DNA from: Nitrospirota bacterium | GTDB lineage: Bacteria > Nitrospirota > Thermodesulfovibrionia > UBA6902 | Assembly: GCA_016214845.1 (NCBI GenBank) | Contig: JACRMS010000027.1 | Span: forward strand, 1-64,000 | DNA length: 64,000 nucleotides | Direction of reading: 5' to 3' | Shown: piece after piece, positions 51,126-58,662 of the stretch | Layout of the letters: each line of letters starts with the position of its first letter | Numbering within the stretch: the first letter of the stretch is position 1 | Notes under the pieces: model-generated | The model's database searches: none | Told to the model about the DNA's origin: nothing | Seen by the model: the letters and a program-made list of their open reading frames with translations, nothing else | Made by a program: the position numbers and the translations under genes

Positions 51126-51590
51126 ATGCTGCTTTATCTTGTGCAACATGCGGAGGCTTTAATCAAGGAGGAAGACGCTTCGCGCAGTCTTTCCGAAAAA
51201 GGCATTGCAGGTATCAAGAAGGTTGCGGCCTTTGCAGCATCGCTGGATATCACAGTGAAAAAGATATGCCACAGCGGGAAGATGAGGGCCCTGCAGACCG
51301 CTCAGATTTTGGCTGAGCACCTGAAATTCGACAAGGAACTAACGAAGGCAGAGGGACTGGAGCCGATGGATGACCCGGAGGTTTGGCTTTCCTGGCTTGG
51401 CGAGATGAAAGAGGACATGGCCGTAGTCGGACACCTCCCGCATTTGGGCAGGCTTTCTTCGTTACTTCTATGCGGAGATAAAGAGAAAAATTTAATAGAC
51501 TTCAAGATGGGCGGCGTTGTATGCTTGAAAGGGTTTGAAGACGGCAAATGGACAGTGGAGTGGATGATAACACCGGAGATGATTAAGTGA
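51126..51590 (+). CDS. sixA: Phosphohistidine phosphatase SixA-like
   Basis: A 154-residue histidine phosphatase of the RHG branch. The RHG site reads LVQHAEALIKEED (Q for R in the first position is a variant), with HSGKMRALQTAQILAEHLK and a second His in VVGHLPHLGRL. SixA dephosphorylates phosphohistidine on phosphorelay or PTS proteins. The ribosome site AAGGAGGAAGTGT is strong. The stop overlaps rmuC's GTG start (GTGA). Confidence 0.87.
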   Translation: MLLYLVQHAEALIKEEDASRSLSEKGIAGIKKVAAFAASLDITVKKICHSGKMRALQTAQILAEHLKFDKELTKAEGLEPMDDPEVWLSWLGEMKEDMAVVGHLPHLGRLSSLLLCGDKEKNLIDFKMGGVVCLKGFEDGKWTVEWMITPEMIK

Positions 51591-53119
51591 CTACATTGAT
51601 GTTAATCGTAGTTGTATTGGTTGTGATCGCGATTGTCCTGTTAATTGGTTTATTGACGCGGAATCCGAACACAAAATTACTGCAAATTGAAGCCCAACTC
51701 TCGTCTTTTGAAAAGAACCAGGAGAGGACGGAAAGGGCGTTAAAGGAAGAGATAGCCAAGAACAGGGATGAAACAGCCAGCAATTCAAAACAGTTGCGGG
51801 AAGAAATAACCAACAACATGACGAATATTGCCAACTTGCAGAAAGACCAGCTCGATATCTTTTCAAATCAGTTGACCGCCTTGACCGCCTCAAATGAAGA
51901 CAAACTTGGCAGGATGACTCAAACGGTTGAGGAAAAATTAAGCCTGCTGCAAGAACAGGGGACCTGTAATGCCAGGGACAACAGGGACGAGATGACTAAA
52001 TCTTTAAAGTCCTTTGAAGAGAAGTTCAGCGCAAGCGTGAAGGAATTCAATGAGCTTCAGAAACAAAAATTCAACGACCTGTCAAATAAACAAACTGAAC
52101 TCATTCAGTCTACCGAAATGAAATTAGACAAGATGAGAGAAACCATCGAAGCGAGGCTGAAAATAATTCAGGATGACAACAGCGAGAAGCTTGAAAAGAT
52201 GAGGGCCACAGTTGACGAGAAGCTTCACAAGACCCTTGAAGAAAGGCTCAGTCAATCCTTTAAGATAGTCAGCGAAAGGCTGGAGCTGGTGCATAAGGGA
52301 TTGGGAGAAATGCAGAACCTGGCTGTCGGCGTCGGCGACCTTAAAAAGGTCTTATCGAATGTTAAGACGCGCGGAATAATCGGTGAGATCATGCTGGGCA
52401 ATATCCTGGAGCAGATATTGACTCCTGACCAGTATGCCCAGAACGTGGCCACTAAAAAGGGCAGCAGGGACAATGTGGAATTCGCGGTCAGGCTTCCCGG
52501 AAAAGACGATTCAGGAGATGTGGTCTATCTGCCCCTGGATTCCAAATTTCCAAGGGAGAACTATGAAACATTGGTTGATGCTTATGAACATGGGAACCCG
52601 GCAGCGATTGAAGAAGCCGGGAAACTCCTTGAAGGCAATATCAAGAAATTTGCCAAAGACATAAGAGATAAATATATTGATCCGCCGAATACGACAGATT
52701 TCGGAATAATGTTTTTACCGGTTGAGGGGCTTTACGCCGAAGTAGTGCGGAGGCCGGCGCTGCTTGAAGTTTTACAGAGAGATTATAAAATAATGATCGC
52801 AGGGCCGACGACGTTGTCTGCTTTTTTAAACAGCCTGCAGATGGGATTCAGGACCCTTGCTATTGAGAAGCGTTCAAGCGAAGTGTGGAAGATATTGGGG
52901 GCTGTCAAAACCGAATTCGACAAATTCGGAGGCGTGTTAAGAAAGGCCCAGGAAAAGATAAACCAGGCGAGCGAAGAAATACATAACCTTGTCGGGACAA
53001 GGACAAGGCAGATCCAGAGTAAACTGAAAAGCGTTCATGAGTTGCCTGTGCAGGAATCCAAACTGTATTTATTTGATGAAGCAGATAATGAAAACGAAAC
53101 AACAGAAGAAAACACTTAA
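51587..53119 (+). CDS. rmuC: DNA recombination protein RmuC homologue
   Basis: A 510-residue protein. A GTG start at 51587 overlaps the sixA stop. An N-terminal hydrophobic segment (LMLIVVVLVVIAIVLLIGL) is followed by a long coiled coil with many Glu, Lys and Asn up to about residue 240, then the RmuC nuclease-like domain (GVGDLKKVLSNVKTRGIIGE, DSKFPRENYETLVDAYEH, MFLPVEGLYAEVVRRP). RmuC limits inversion of short repeats in E. coli, which is noteworthy in a genome full of them. Confidence 0.9.
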   Translation: MTTLMLIVVVLVVIAIVLLIGLLTRNPNTKLLQIEAQLSSFEKNQERTERALKEEIAKNRDETASNSKQLREEITNNMTNIANLQKDQLDIFSNQLTALTASNEDKLGRMTQTVEEKLSLLQEQGTCNARDNRDEMTKSLKSFEEKFSASVKEFNELQKQKFNDLSNKQTELIQSTEMKLDKMRETIEARLKIIQDDNSEKLEKMRATVDEKLHKTLEERLSQSFKIVSERLELVHKGLGEMQNLAVGVGDLKKVLSNVKTRGIIGEIMLGNILEQILTPDQYAQNVATKKGSRDNVEFAVRLPGKDDSGDVVYLPLDSKFPRENYETLVDAYEHGNPAAIEEAGKLLEGNIKKFAKDIRDKYIDPPNTTDFGIMFLPVEGLYAEVVRRPALLEVLQRDYKIMIAGPTTLSAFLNSLQMGFRTLAIEKRSSEVWKILGAVKTEFDKFGGVLRKAQEKINQASEEIHNLVGTRTRQIQSKLKSVHELPVQESKLYLFDEADNENETTEENT

Positions 53120-53137
53120 ACCCAAAAGGAGGGCATT

Positions 53138-53416
53138 ATGGCGGAAAAATTGAGTCACGAGGAGTTTATCAAAAAGGCGATTGTGAGCCTGAGGAAGGAA
53201 GGCTACAAAGGGATACACACTGTGTATTCAGGCTTCAACACCGCGTTCAAAAAATACTTTGACGGTGAAGACCCGATTAAGGTCACCAACCAGCTTGCCT
53301 CTGAAGGGAAGATAGTAGTCAGGCCGGTCAAAGGCGGTGTCATGCTTTACCTCCCTGAAGAAGCCCCGCAAATGAAGAACGCCGGAGAAGACGCGTTAAA
53401 GAAGATGGGACTGTAA
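53138..53416 (+). CDS. Small winged-helix-like hypothetical protein
   Basis: A 92-residue protein. The pattern EEFIKKAIVSLRKEGYKGIH, VTNQLASEGKIVVRPVKGG and VMLYLPEE suggests a small winged-helix or related fold. No cysteines and no TM segment. AAAAGGAGGGC gives a good ribosome site. Located 18 bases after rmuC, it may be co-transcribed. Similar proteins occur in Nitrospirota-like genomes, but I know no function. Confidence 0.65.
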   Translation: MAEKLSHEEFIKKAIVSLRKEGYKGIHTVYSGFNTAFKKYFDGEDPIKVTNQLASEGKIVVRPVKGGVMLYLPEEAPQMKNAGEDALKKMGL

Positions 53417-53457
53417 GAAGATTAGTAGTCAGTAGTCGGTAGTCAGGAGAAGAATTT

Positions 53458-53482
53458 GTAGGGGCAGGTTTTAAACCTGCCC
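53458..53482. repeat. GTAGGGGCAGGTTTTAAACCTGCCC palindrome
   Basis: Palindrome GGGCAGGTTTTAAACCTGCCC preceded by GTAG. Same family as 15874-15898. The preceding 53418-53446 holds AGTAGTCAGTAGTCGG direct repeats. Confidence 0.8.
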
Positions 53483-53537
53483 GATATGGGGCGAGGCGGT
53501 TCCTCGTCCATTTTTTAGAAAGGATTGAAAGTACGCT

Positions 53538-54497
53538 ATGCCGGACATTCTTGAACAGTCAATTGAATTACGAAAGATATGGGGGGCATTCAGGCAGGCG
53601 AGGGTGCTCCTTACAGCCAACAACTACAGGGTGTTTGATCTTCTGACGAAACCCCAATCAACAAAGACAATAGCAAAAAAACTAAAGACGGATCTGAGGG
53701 CAACTGGAATTTTGCTTGATGCGCTGACAGGGCTTGGACTTCTGAAAAAACAAAATGACAAATATCAAAACACAATCCTCTCTTCAAGTCTCCTTGTCTC
53801 CGGCAGCCCGCATTATCAGGGCAACATCATCAACCATGCTGAGACATTATGGCAGAACTGGTCAGGACTTGATGAGAGTTTAAAGACCGGCAAGCCCTAT
53901 CGCAAGGAACATGACCATGAGGCCTTTATCCTTGGAATGAACGACCTCGCGTCATTGAAGGCGGGGAATGTCATCAATGCGATAGGCCTTAAAGGTGTGA
54001 AAACCGCTCTTGATCTTGGAGGCGGCCCCGGCACTTATTCAATCGCAATGGCGCAAAAGGGCGTCGCGGTAACACTCTTTGACAGACCGGAAACAGTTGC
54101 GATTGCAAAGAAGGTCATCTCCTTGTTCCTCCCCCTGTCTAATATCAATTTTCTCCTGGGCGATTTCAATCATGATGCAATCGGCAAAGGCTACGACCTG
54201 ATATTCGCCAGCCAGATACTTCATTCAAATTCCGTGAAGGAAAATATCAGTCTTCTTAGGAAATGCAAAAGAGCATTAAACAAAAACGGCAGGATCGTCA
54301 TCCAGGAGTTCCGCATATCAAAAGACCTGACACATCCTGCGCCGGGCGCTTTGTTTTCGGTAAACATGCTTGTCAACACAGACGGCGGCAGGTGCTATTC
54401 ACCCGATGAGATGAAGGGCTGGTTCCTGAAGACGGGTTTGAAAAACATTTCAGGGAAATCTGTTGATGATTCGGTATTGATAAGCGCGAGAAAATAA
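53538..54497 (+). CDS. SAM-dependent O-methyltransferase (family 2 type)
   Basis: A 319-residue enzyme. The N-terminal winged-helix dimerisation domain has VFDLLTKPQSTKTIAKKLKT and ILLDALTGLGLLKKQ; the SAM domain has TALDLGGGPGTYSIAMAQKG (about residues 155-174), the acidic LFDRPETVAIAK and DLIFASQILHSNS. This is the layout of acetylserotonin/caffeate-type methyltransferases and of many quinone- or tetrapyrrole-related bacterial homologues. Substrate unknown. AAAGGATTGAAAG precedes the ATG. Confidence 0.83.
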   Translation: MPDILEQSIELRKIWGAFRQARVLLTANNYRVFDLLTKPQSTKTIAKKLKTDLRATGILLDALTGLGLLKKQNDKYQNTILSSSLLVSGSPHYQGNIINHAETLWQNWSGLDESLKTGKPYRKEHDHEAFILGMNDLASLKAGNVINAIGLKGVKTALDLGGGPGTYSIAMAQKGVAVTLFDRPETVAIAKKVISLFLPLSNINFLLGDFNHDAIGKGYDLIFASQILHSNSVKENISLLRKCKRALNKNGRIVIQEFRISKDLTHPAPGALFSVNMLVNTDGGRCYSPDEMKGWFLKTGLKNISGKSVDDSVLISARK

Positions 54498-54516
54498 TTT
54501 TTATTTGTTTGTCGCA

Positions 54517-54541
54517 GGGCAGGTTTGAAACCTGCCCCTAC
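54517..54541. repeat. GGGCAGGTTTGAAACCTGCCCCTAC palindrome
   Basis: A near-identical copy of 53458-53482 in the reverse sense. The two copies flank the O-methyltransferase gene. Confidence 0.8.
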
Positions 54542-54558
54542 AAATATAAGAAAGAATC

Positions 54559-55587
54559 ATGACTATTCGTGAACAGACAGAGGCTATAGAAAAACAGATC
54601 CTTCATCCCAACGCGTGCCTGAGTTCGCAGAGCAAGGGCAGGCAGAAGAAGGAGAAGGAAGACGACATCCGCACCTGTTTTCAGCGTGACAGGGACAGGA
54701 TTATCCATTCAAAGGCGTTCAGGAGATTAAAGCACAAGACACAGGTCTTCCTTGCCCCTAAAGGCGATCATTACAGGACGCGGCTGACGCACACCCTTGA
54801 GGTCTCGCAGATAGCAAGGACCATTGCGCGGGCGCTCAGGCTCAATGAAGACCTTACAGAGGCCATCGCGCTCGGACACGATCTGGGCCACACCCCTTTC
54901 GGCCATGCGGGAGAGGATGTTTTACGCGAGATCTATCCAGGGGGGTTTAAACACTACGAACAGAGCCTCAGGGTTGTCGATGTGCTTGAGAGAAACGGGC
55001 AGGGACTTAACTTGACCCATGAGGTGAGGGACGGAATTGTAAAGCATTCAAAAGGGAAAGGGGAGATATTTTCTTCCCGCAACAGGAGCGAGACCCTCGA
55101 AGGACAGATAGTAAGGGCCTCGGACGCGATCGCGTACATCAATCATGACCTTGATGACTCGTTGAGGGCCGGGGTCCTTAAGCGTTCCGAACTGCCGCCC
55201 GAATTTCTCAAGATCGGGGAGACCCACGCAAAGAGGATCGGCGCGATGGTGAGGGACGTAATTAATTATTCTATTTCAACTGGACTGAAAGAAGTTTCCA
55301 TGGGTGAAGAAATGAAGGCAACCACATACGCGATGAAAGATTTTCTTTATAAAAACGTTTATGAGCGCGATCTCTCAAAGAAAGAATTTAAGAAGGCGAG
55401 AAAAATCCTCCTCGACCTTTACAATTATTACATGGAGCATTCCGATGAGGTCTTCAAAGAATTCCCTAAGGAATCGATCGACAACAGGGAAAGGATGGTA
55501 TGCGATTTTATTGCGGGAATGACCGACAGGTTTGCGCTGCTGACATACGAGCGTCTTTTCCTTCCCCAGCCGTGGCTGGTTCTCTGA
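54559..55587 (+). CDS. dgt: Deoxyguanosinetriphosphate triphosphohydrolase-like protein
   Basis: A 342-residue HD-domain dNTPase that hydrolyses dNTPs to nucleosides. It has [37 protein letters not shown], metal-binding HD in [16 protein letters not shown], and the segments [12 protein letters not shown] and [17 protein letters not shown]. This is the short dgt (type 2) form. Directly upstream is a GGGCAGGTTTGAAAC repeat. Confidence 0.92.
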   Translation: MTIREQTEAIEKQILHPNACLSSQSKGRQKKEKEDDIRTCFQRDRDRIIHSKAFRRLKHKTQVFLAPKGDHYRTRLTHTLEVSQIARTIARALRLNEDLTEAIALGHDLGHTPFGHAGEDVLREIYPGGFKHYEQSLRVVDVLERNGQGLNLTHEVRDGIVKHSKGKGEIFSSRNRSETLEGQIVRASDAIAYINHDLDDSLRAGVLKRSELPPEFLKIGETHAKRIGAMVRDVINYSISTGLKEVSMGEEMKATTYAMKDFLYKNVYERDLSKKEFKKARKILLDLYNYYMEHSDEVFKEFPKESIDNRERMVCDFIAGMTDRFALLTYERLFLPQPWLVL

Positions 55588-55687
55588 CAAAACCCTTAAC
55601 TGTTCTTTCCCATGTATATCGCTAATTTAAAAATATAATTTGCATATATTGCGCAAATTACATATAATTTTCTTGAAGCAGATTATA

Positions 55688-55716
55688 TTGACAACGAGGA
55701 TATGTCCTCTTATAAT
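55688..55716 (+). promoter_or_regulatory. Consensus sigma-70 promoter with a palindrome in the spacer
   Basis: TTGACA (55688-55693), 17-base spacer, TATAAT (55711-55716): a perfect consensus in both boxes. The spacer contains GAGGA-TATG-TCCTC (55696-55709), a perfect inverted repeat. It drives the ihfA-like gene starting at 55742. The gap 55588-55741 holds nothing else. Confidence 0.85.
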
Positions 55717-55741
55717 TTTTAAAAATTAACAGGGGGTTGTT

Positions 55742-56020
55742 ATGACAAAGGCGGATTTAGCTGACAGGCTTTACGAAAAGATCGGTCTTCCAAAAAAAGA
55801 AGCGGCTGCGATAGTAGAGACTCTTTTTGAATCAATGAAAAGTATCCTCGCTGACGGGGAATCAATAAAGATAACCGGATTCGGGACATTCCTTGTCAGA
55901 AAGAAAGGCTCCCGCAGGGGGAGAAACCCGAAGACAGGAACTGAGCTTGAGATAGAGCAGAGAAGGGTGGTGACTTTTAAGCCCAGTCTTCAGTTTAAAG
56001 ATCTTGTTGAGAAGGTATAA
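55742..56020 (+). CDS. ihfA: Integration host factor alpha-like protein
   Basis: A 92-residue HU/IHF fold: TKADLADRLYEKIGLPKKEA, SIKITGFGTFLVRKKGSR, the arm RNPKTGTELEIEQRRVVTF and KPSLQFKDLVEKV. RRVVTFKPS and the position before a MerR gene and tRNA-Pro match the proteobacterial ihfA-merR-tRNA-Pro order. It likely pairs with the IhfB-like protein at 20605. A consensus promoter and AGGGGGTTGTT ribosome site precede it. Confidence 0.9.
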   Translation: MTKADLADRLYEKIGLPKKEAAAIVETLFESMKSILADGESIKITGFGTFLVRKKGSRRGRNPKTGTELEIEQRRVVTFKPSLQFKDLVEKV

Positions 56021-56026
56021 TCCTCT

Positions 56027-56368
56027 ATGGGAACTTCACCAGAGAAGAAGGTAAGTTCTGATAGGCTCTTTTATAAAATTGGCGAAATCAGCGAGATAAC
56101 AGAGTTAGAGTCTTACGTTTTGAGATACTGGGAAACTGAATTCCCTTTTCTTAAGCCGCGCAAGAATAAGACAGGTCAGAGGATTTATACGCGGAAGGAC
56201 CTTGAGATTATTCTTCAGATAAAGAACCTTCTTTATAAAGAAAAGTATACGATCGCAGGCGTCAGAAAGATCTTCGGAGAAACTCCGGCCAAGAAGAGCT
56301 CTGTCTCTATCCAGACGATCCAGGAGATCAGAAAAAAGTTAAAGGAGATAGTTAGTATATTAAAGTAG
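56027..56368 (+). CDS. MerR-family transcriptional regulator
   Basis: A 113-residue protein, 6 bases after ihfA. The DNA-binding half reads [40 protein letters not shown] and [20 protein letters not shown], typical of the short MerR group found with ihfA. The C-terminus is a short dimer helix without effector Cys. Its target is unknown. It is encoded immediately before tRNA-Pro. Confidence 0.88.
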   Translation: MGTSPEKKVSSDRLFYKIGEISEITELESYVLRYWETEFPFLKPRKNKTGQRIYTRKDLEIILQIKNLLYKEKYTIAGVRKIFGETPAKKSSVSIQTIQEIRKKLKEIVSILK

Positions 56369-56371
56369 AGC

Positions 56372-56450
<79 letters not shown>

Positions 56451-56534
56451 TTGTTACTGACATGTTTGCTGCCTTCAATTGAAGGCAGCAAGCACTCTTA
56501 ACATAAAATATTTAGAGCACAGAGGGGTGTCTTA

Positions 56535-56696
56535 ATGAAAAAGACTGCAATCCTGATCTTTTCAATAGTGCTTACATGCTTGTTATTTGCAGCAGGCTGT
56601 AAGAAAGACGAGAAGTCTCAACCCGCCAGCGATGATAATTCCCAAACAGAGCATAAAGAACCAGCGCCAGTCCCGGAAGGCACGCCCAAATACTGA
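56535..56696 (+). CDS. Small lipoprotein
   Basis: A 53-residue ORF from ATG 56535: a leader KKTAILIFSIVLTCLLF, lipobox AAGC at residues 19-22, then a short polar tail (KKDEKSQPASDDNSQTEHKE). It is too short to be more than a membrane-anchored tail or peptide and has no recognised family. AGAGGGGTGTCTTA gives a modest ribosome site. Confidence 0.65.
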   Translation: MKKTAILIFSIVLTCLLFAAGCKKDEKSQPASDDNSQTEHKEPAPVPEGTPKY

Positions 56697-56858
56697 TTTT
56701 TTACTTTATATATTTGAAAGACCGGGGGGCATCCCTGTAATATTTACTTTAGGGGCAATCTTTAACCCGTTGCATTCGCTTATTATATTCTCCTTGTATT
56801 TTTCATGACAAAAGTGCTATCCTTTTTATAGTTTTTCGTAATCTTAGAGTGAATTTTG

Positions 56859-56887
56859 AAGAGTGGGCCTTCCCACTCTTTTGTTTT
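56859..56887 (+). terminator. Hairpin with T-run in the rimP leader
   Basis: AAGAGTGGG CCTT CCCACTCTT followed by TTGTTTT. It lies 66 bases before the rimP start, at the place where the known rimP-leader terminator sits in enterobacteria. It may end the lipoprotein transcript or attenuate rimP-nusA. The gap 56697-56952 otherwise shows no gene. Confidence 0.75.
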
Positions 56888-56952
56888 ATAGGAATAAAGG
56901 TTAAAAACCCGGAGATGTTGCGGGAAAATGCTGAAAGCGGTTTAAGAGTTTC

Positions 56953-57420
56953 ATGATGAACATAGAGGAAATAAAAAAGAAAATAGCAGAAACCATTGAA
57001 CCGGTGATAAACTCCATTGGTTTTGAACTTGACGATTTAGAGTTCAACAGGATGGGGGCCAGAGGATTGTTGAGGGTTTTTATTGACAAGGATGGCGGCG
57101 TGACAATCGACGATTGTGAGCGGGCAAGCCGCGAGATAGAGGCAGTGCTTGATGTGGAGGACATTATCCCGTTTTCTTATGTCCTGGAAGTATCGTCGCC
57201 GGGCCTTGACAGGCCCCTCAGGCAGCCGAAGGATTTTAAAAAGTATTCCGGAAAGAAGGTCAGAGTTACTACCAGCGCGCCGATAGATAAAGAGACGTTT
57301 TTTGTAGGAGAGATTGCTGAGGCGGGAGAAAATGAAATAACGCTCCTTTTGCCTAAAGACAGGAAGATCATTATACCTTATGAAAATATTTCAAAGGCAA
57401 GGCTGGAGGTGGAGGTATAA
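56953..57420 (+). CDS. rimP: Ribosome maturation factor RimP
   Basis: A 155-residue protein for 30S assembly. The N-terminal domain has INSIGFELDDLEFNRMGARG and LLRVFIDKDGGVTIDDCERA; then IPFSYVLEVSSPGLDRPLR and a C-terminal SH3-like domain (VRVTTSAPIDKETFFVGEIA). Two adjacent ATGs at 56953 and 56956 are both possible starts. nusA follows with no gap. Expression may depend on the hairpin just upstream. Confidence 0.93.
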   Translation: MMNIEEIKKKIAETIEPVINSIGFELDDLEFNRMGARGLLRVFIDKDGGVTIDDCERASREIEAVLDVEDIIPFSYVLEVSSPGLDRPLRQPKDFKKYSGKKVRVTTSAPIDKETFFVGEIAEAGENEITLLLPKDRKIIIPYENISKARLEVEV

Positions 57421-58533
57421 ATGAGTAAAGAACTTGTTCACATCATAGAGCAGATGAGTAAGGAAAGAGGCATTCCTAAAGAGTCCATCATCGGGACGCT
57501 GGAATCGGCCCTTTTATCAGCCGTAAGAAAGAATCACGGACTTAAGCCTGATATAAACATAAAGATCGACCCGAAGTCAGGCGACATTGCAATAACCGCA
57601 TTGAAAAAGATCGTTGAAAAGGTCACAAACCCCTCAGAGGAGATATCCCTGAAAGATGCGCAGGGAATTGATCCCTCAAAAGCAGTTGACGATATGGTCG
57701 AGACCCCGATGTCAATTGACAACTTCGGCAGGATCGCGGCCCAGACAGCGAAACAGGTGTTGTTTCAGCGTGTCAGAGAGGCTGAGAAGGAGGCAATCTT
57801 TGAAGAATTCAAAGACAAGGCAGGCCAGATTGTCAGCGGTGTCGTGATGCGCAAGGAGAAAGGGAATTACTATATTGCCCTTGGAAGGGCGGAGGCCGTG
57901 CTCCCGATAAAATCCACTTTGCCCACCGAGAATTTGAAAAGAGGAGAGACGGTCCGGTCGTATATAGAAGAGGTGAAGGAGACCCAGAAAGGCCCTATCA
58001 TTCTCCTTTCAAGGACCCATCCGAATTTTGTCGGCGAGCTTTTCAAGATGGAGATCCCTGAGATTTACGAAGGCCTGGTAGTTATAAAAAACATTGTAAG
58101 GGAAGCAGGCGACCGCACTAAGCTGACGGTCTTTTCGAAAAACTCGATGGTCGACCCGGTAGGCGCATGTGTGGGGATGAAAGGGACGCGCGTGCAGTCT
58201 ATAGTGAGAGAATTAAAGGGTGAAAGAATAGATATCATTCCATGGACTGAGGACCCCAGGGTCCTGCTTGCCAAGGCATTGAGCCCAGCGGCTGTAGAGA
58301 GCATCGGCATCAATGAGGAAGAAAAAACAGCGATGGTTGTCGTGAACGACCAGCAGCTTTCCCTTGCTATCGGCAAAAAAGGCCAGAACGTGAGGCTCGC
58401 GATGAAACTCACAGGCTGGGACATTGACATCATCAGCGAGTCAGAGTACAGCAAGATGAGAAAGGGAGAGGCTGAGGCTCAGTTCGAAGATGCCAAGGGA
58501 AAGAAAGAGGATGAGCCTGCTGAAGAAAAATAA
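57421..58533 (+). CDS. nusA: Transcription termination/antitermination factor NusA, short form
   Basis: A 370-residue RNA polymerase-binding factor. Order: N-terminal domain (IIGTLESALLSAVRKNHG), S1 domain (about 130-200, GVVMRKEKGNYYIALGRAEA), KH1 (VDPVGACVGMKGTRVQSIVR) and KH2 (LAIGKKGQNVRLAMKLTGWD), ending in an acidic tail. It lacks the C-terminal AR repeats of E. coli NusA, as in many bacteria. It directly follows rimP. The expected infB neighbour is absent; a CACAGATTACAC repeat and recG come next. Confidence 0.94.
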   Translation: MSKELVHIIEQMSKERGIPKESIIGTLESALLSAVRKNHGLKPDINIKIDPKSGDIAITALKKIVEKVTNPSEEISLKDAQGIDPSKAVDDMVETPMSIDNFGRIAAQTAKQVLFQRVREAEKEAIFEEFKDKAGQIVSGVVMRKEKGNYYIALGRAEAVLPIKSTLPTENLKRGETVRSYIEEVKETQKGPIILLSRTHPNFVGELFKMEIPEIYEGLVVIKNIVREAGDRTKLTVFSKNSMVDPVGACVGMKGTRVQSIVRELKGERIDIIPWTEDPRVLLAKALSPAAVESIGINEEEKTAMVVVNDQQLSLAIGKKGQNVRLAMKLTGWDIDIISESEYSKMRKGEAEAQFEDAKGKKEDEPAEEK

Positions 58534-58538
58534 TTTAT

Positions 58539-58612
58539 GTCCGCAGATTACACAGATGGACGCAGATTCTTTTGAATATTTTTTATCTGTGCAATCTGCG
58601 TAATCTGCGGAT
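58539..58612. repeat. CCGCAGATTACACAGAT / ATCTGTGC...AATCTGCGGAT repeat
   Basis: Outer arms CCGCAGATTACACAGATGG and GCAATCTGCGTAATCTGCGG with an A/T-rich middle. The related element at 943-1062 lacks the GCGG ends. It lies between nusA and recG, followed by CTCTGTGCCCTCTGTGGTTT (58632-58651). Confidence 0.75.
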
Positions 58613-58662
58613 GATTTTTTTAATAAATTTCTCTGTGCCCTCTGTGGTTTTTTTTAATGTAA

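Noticed and set aside
56587-56808. A 73-codon plus-strand frame after the tRNA
   Set aside because: It overlaps the small lipoprotein in another frame and has no motif or ribosome site.
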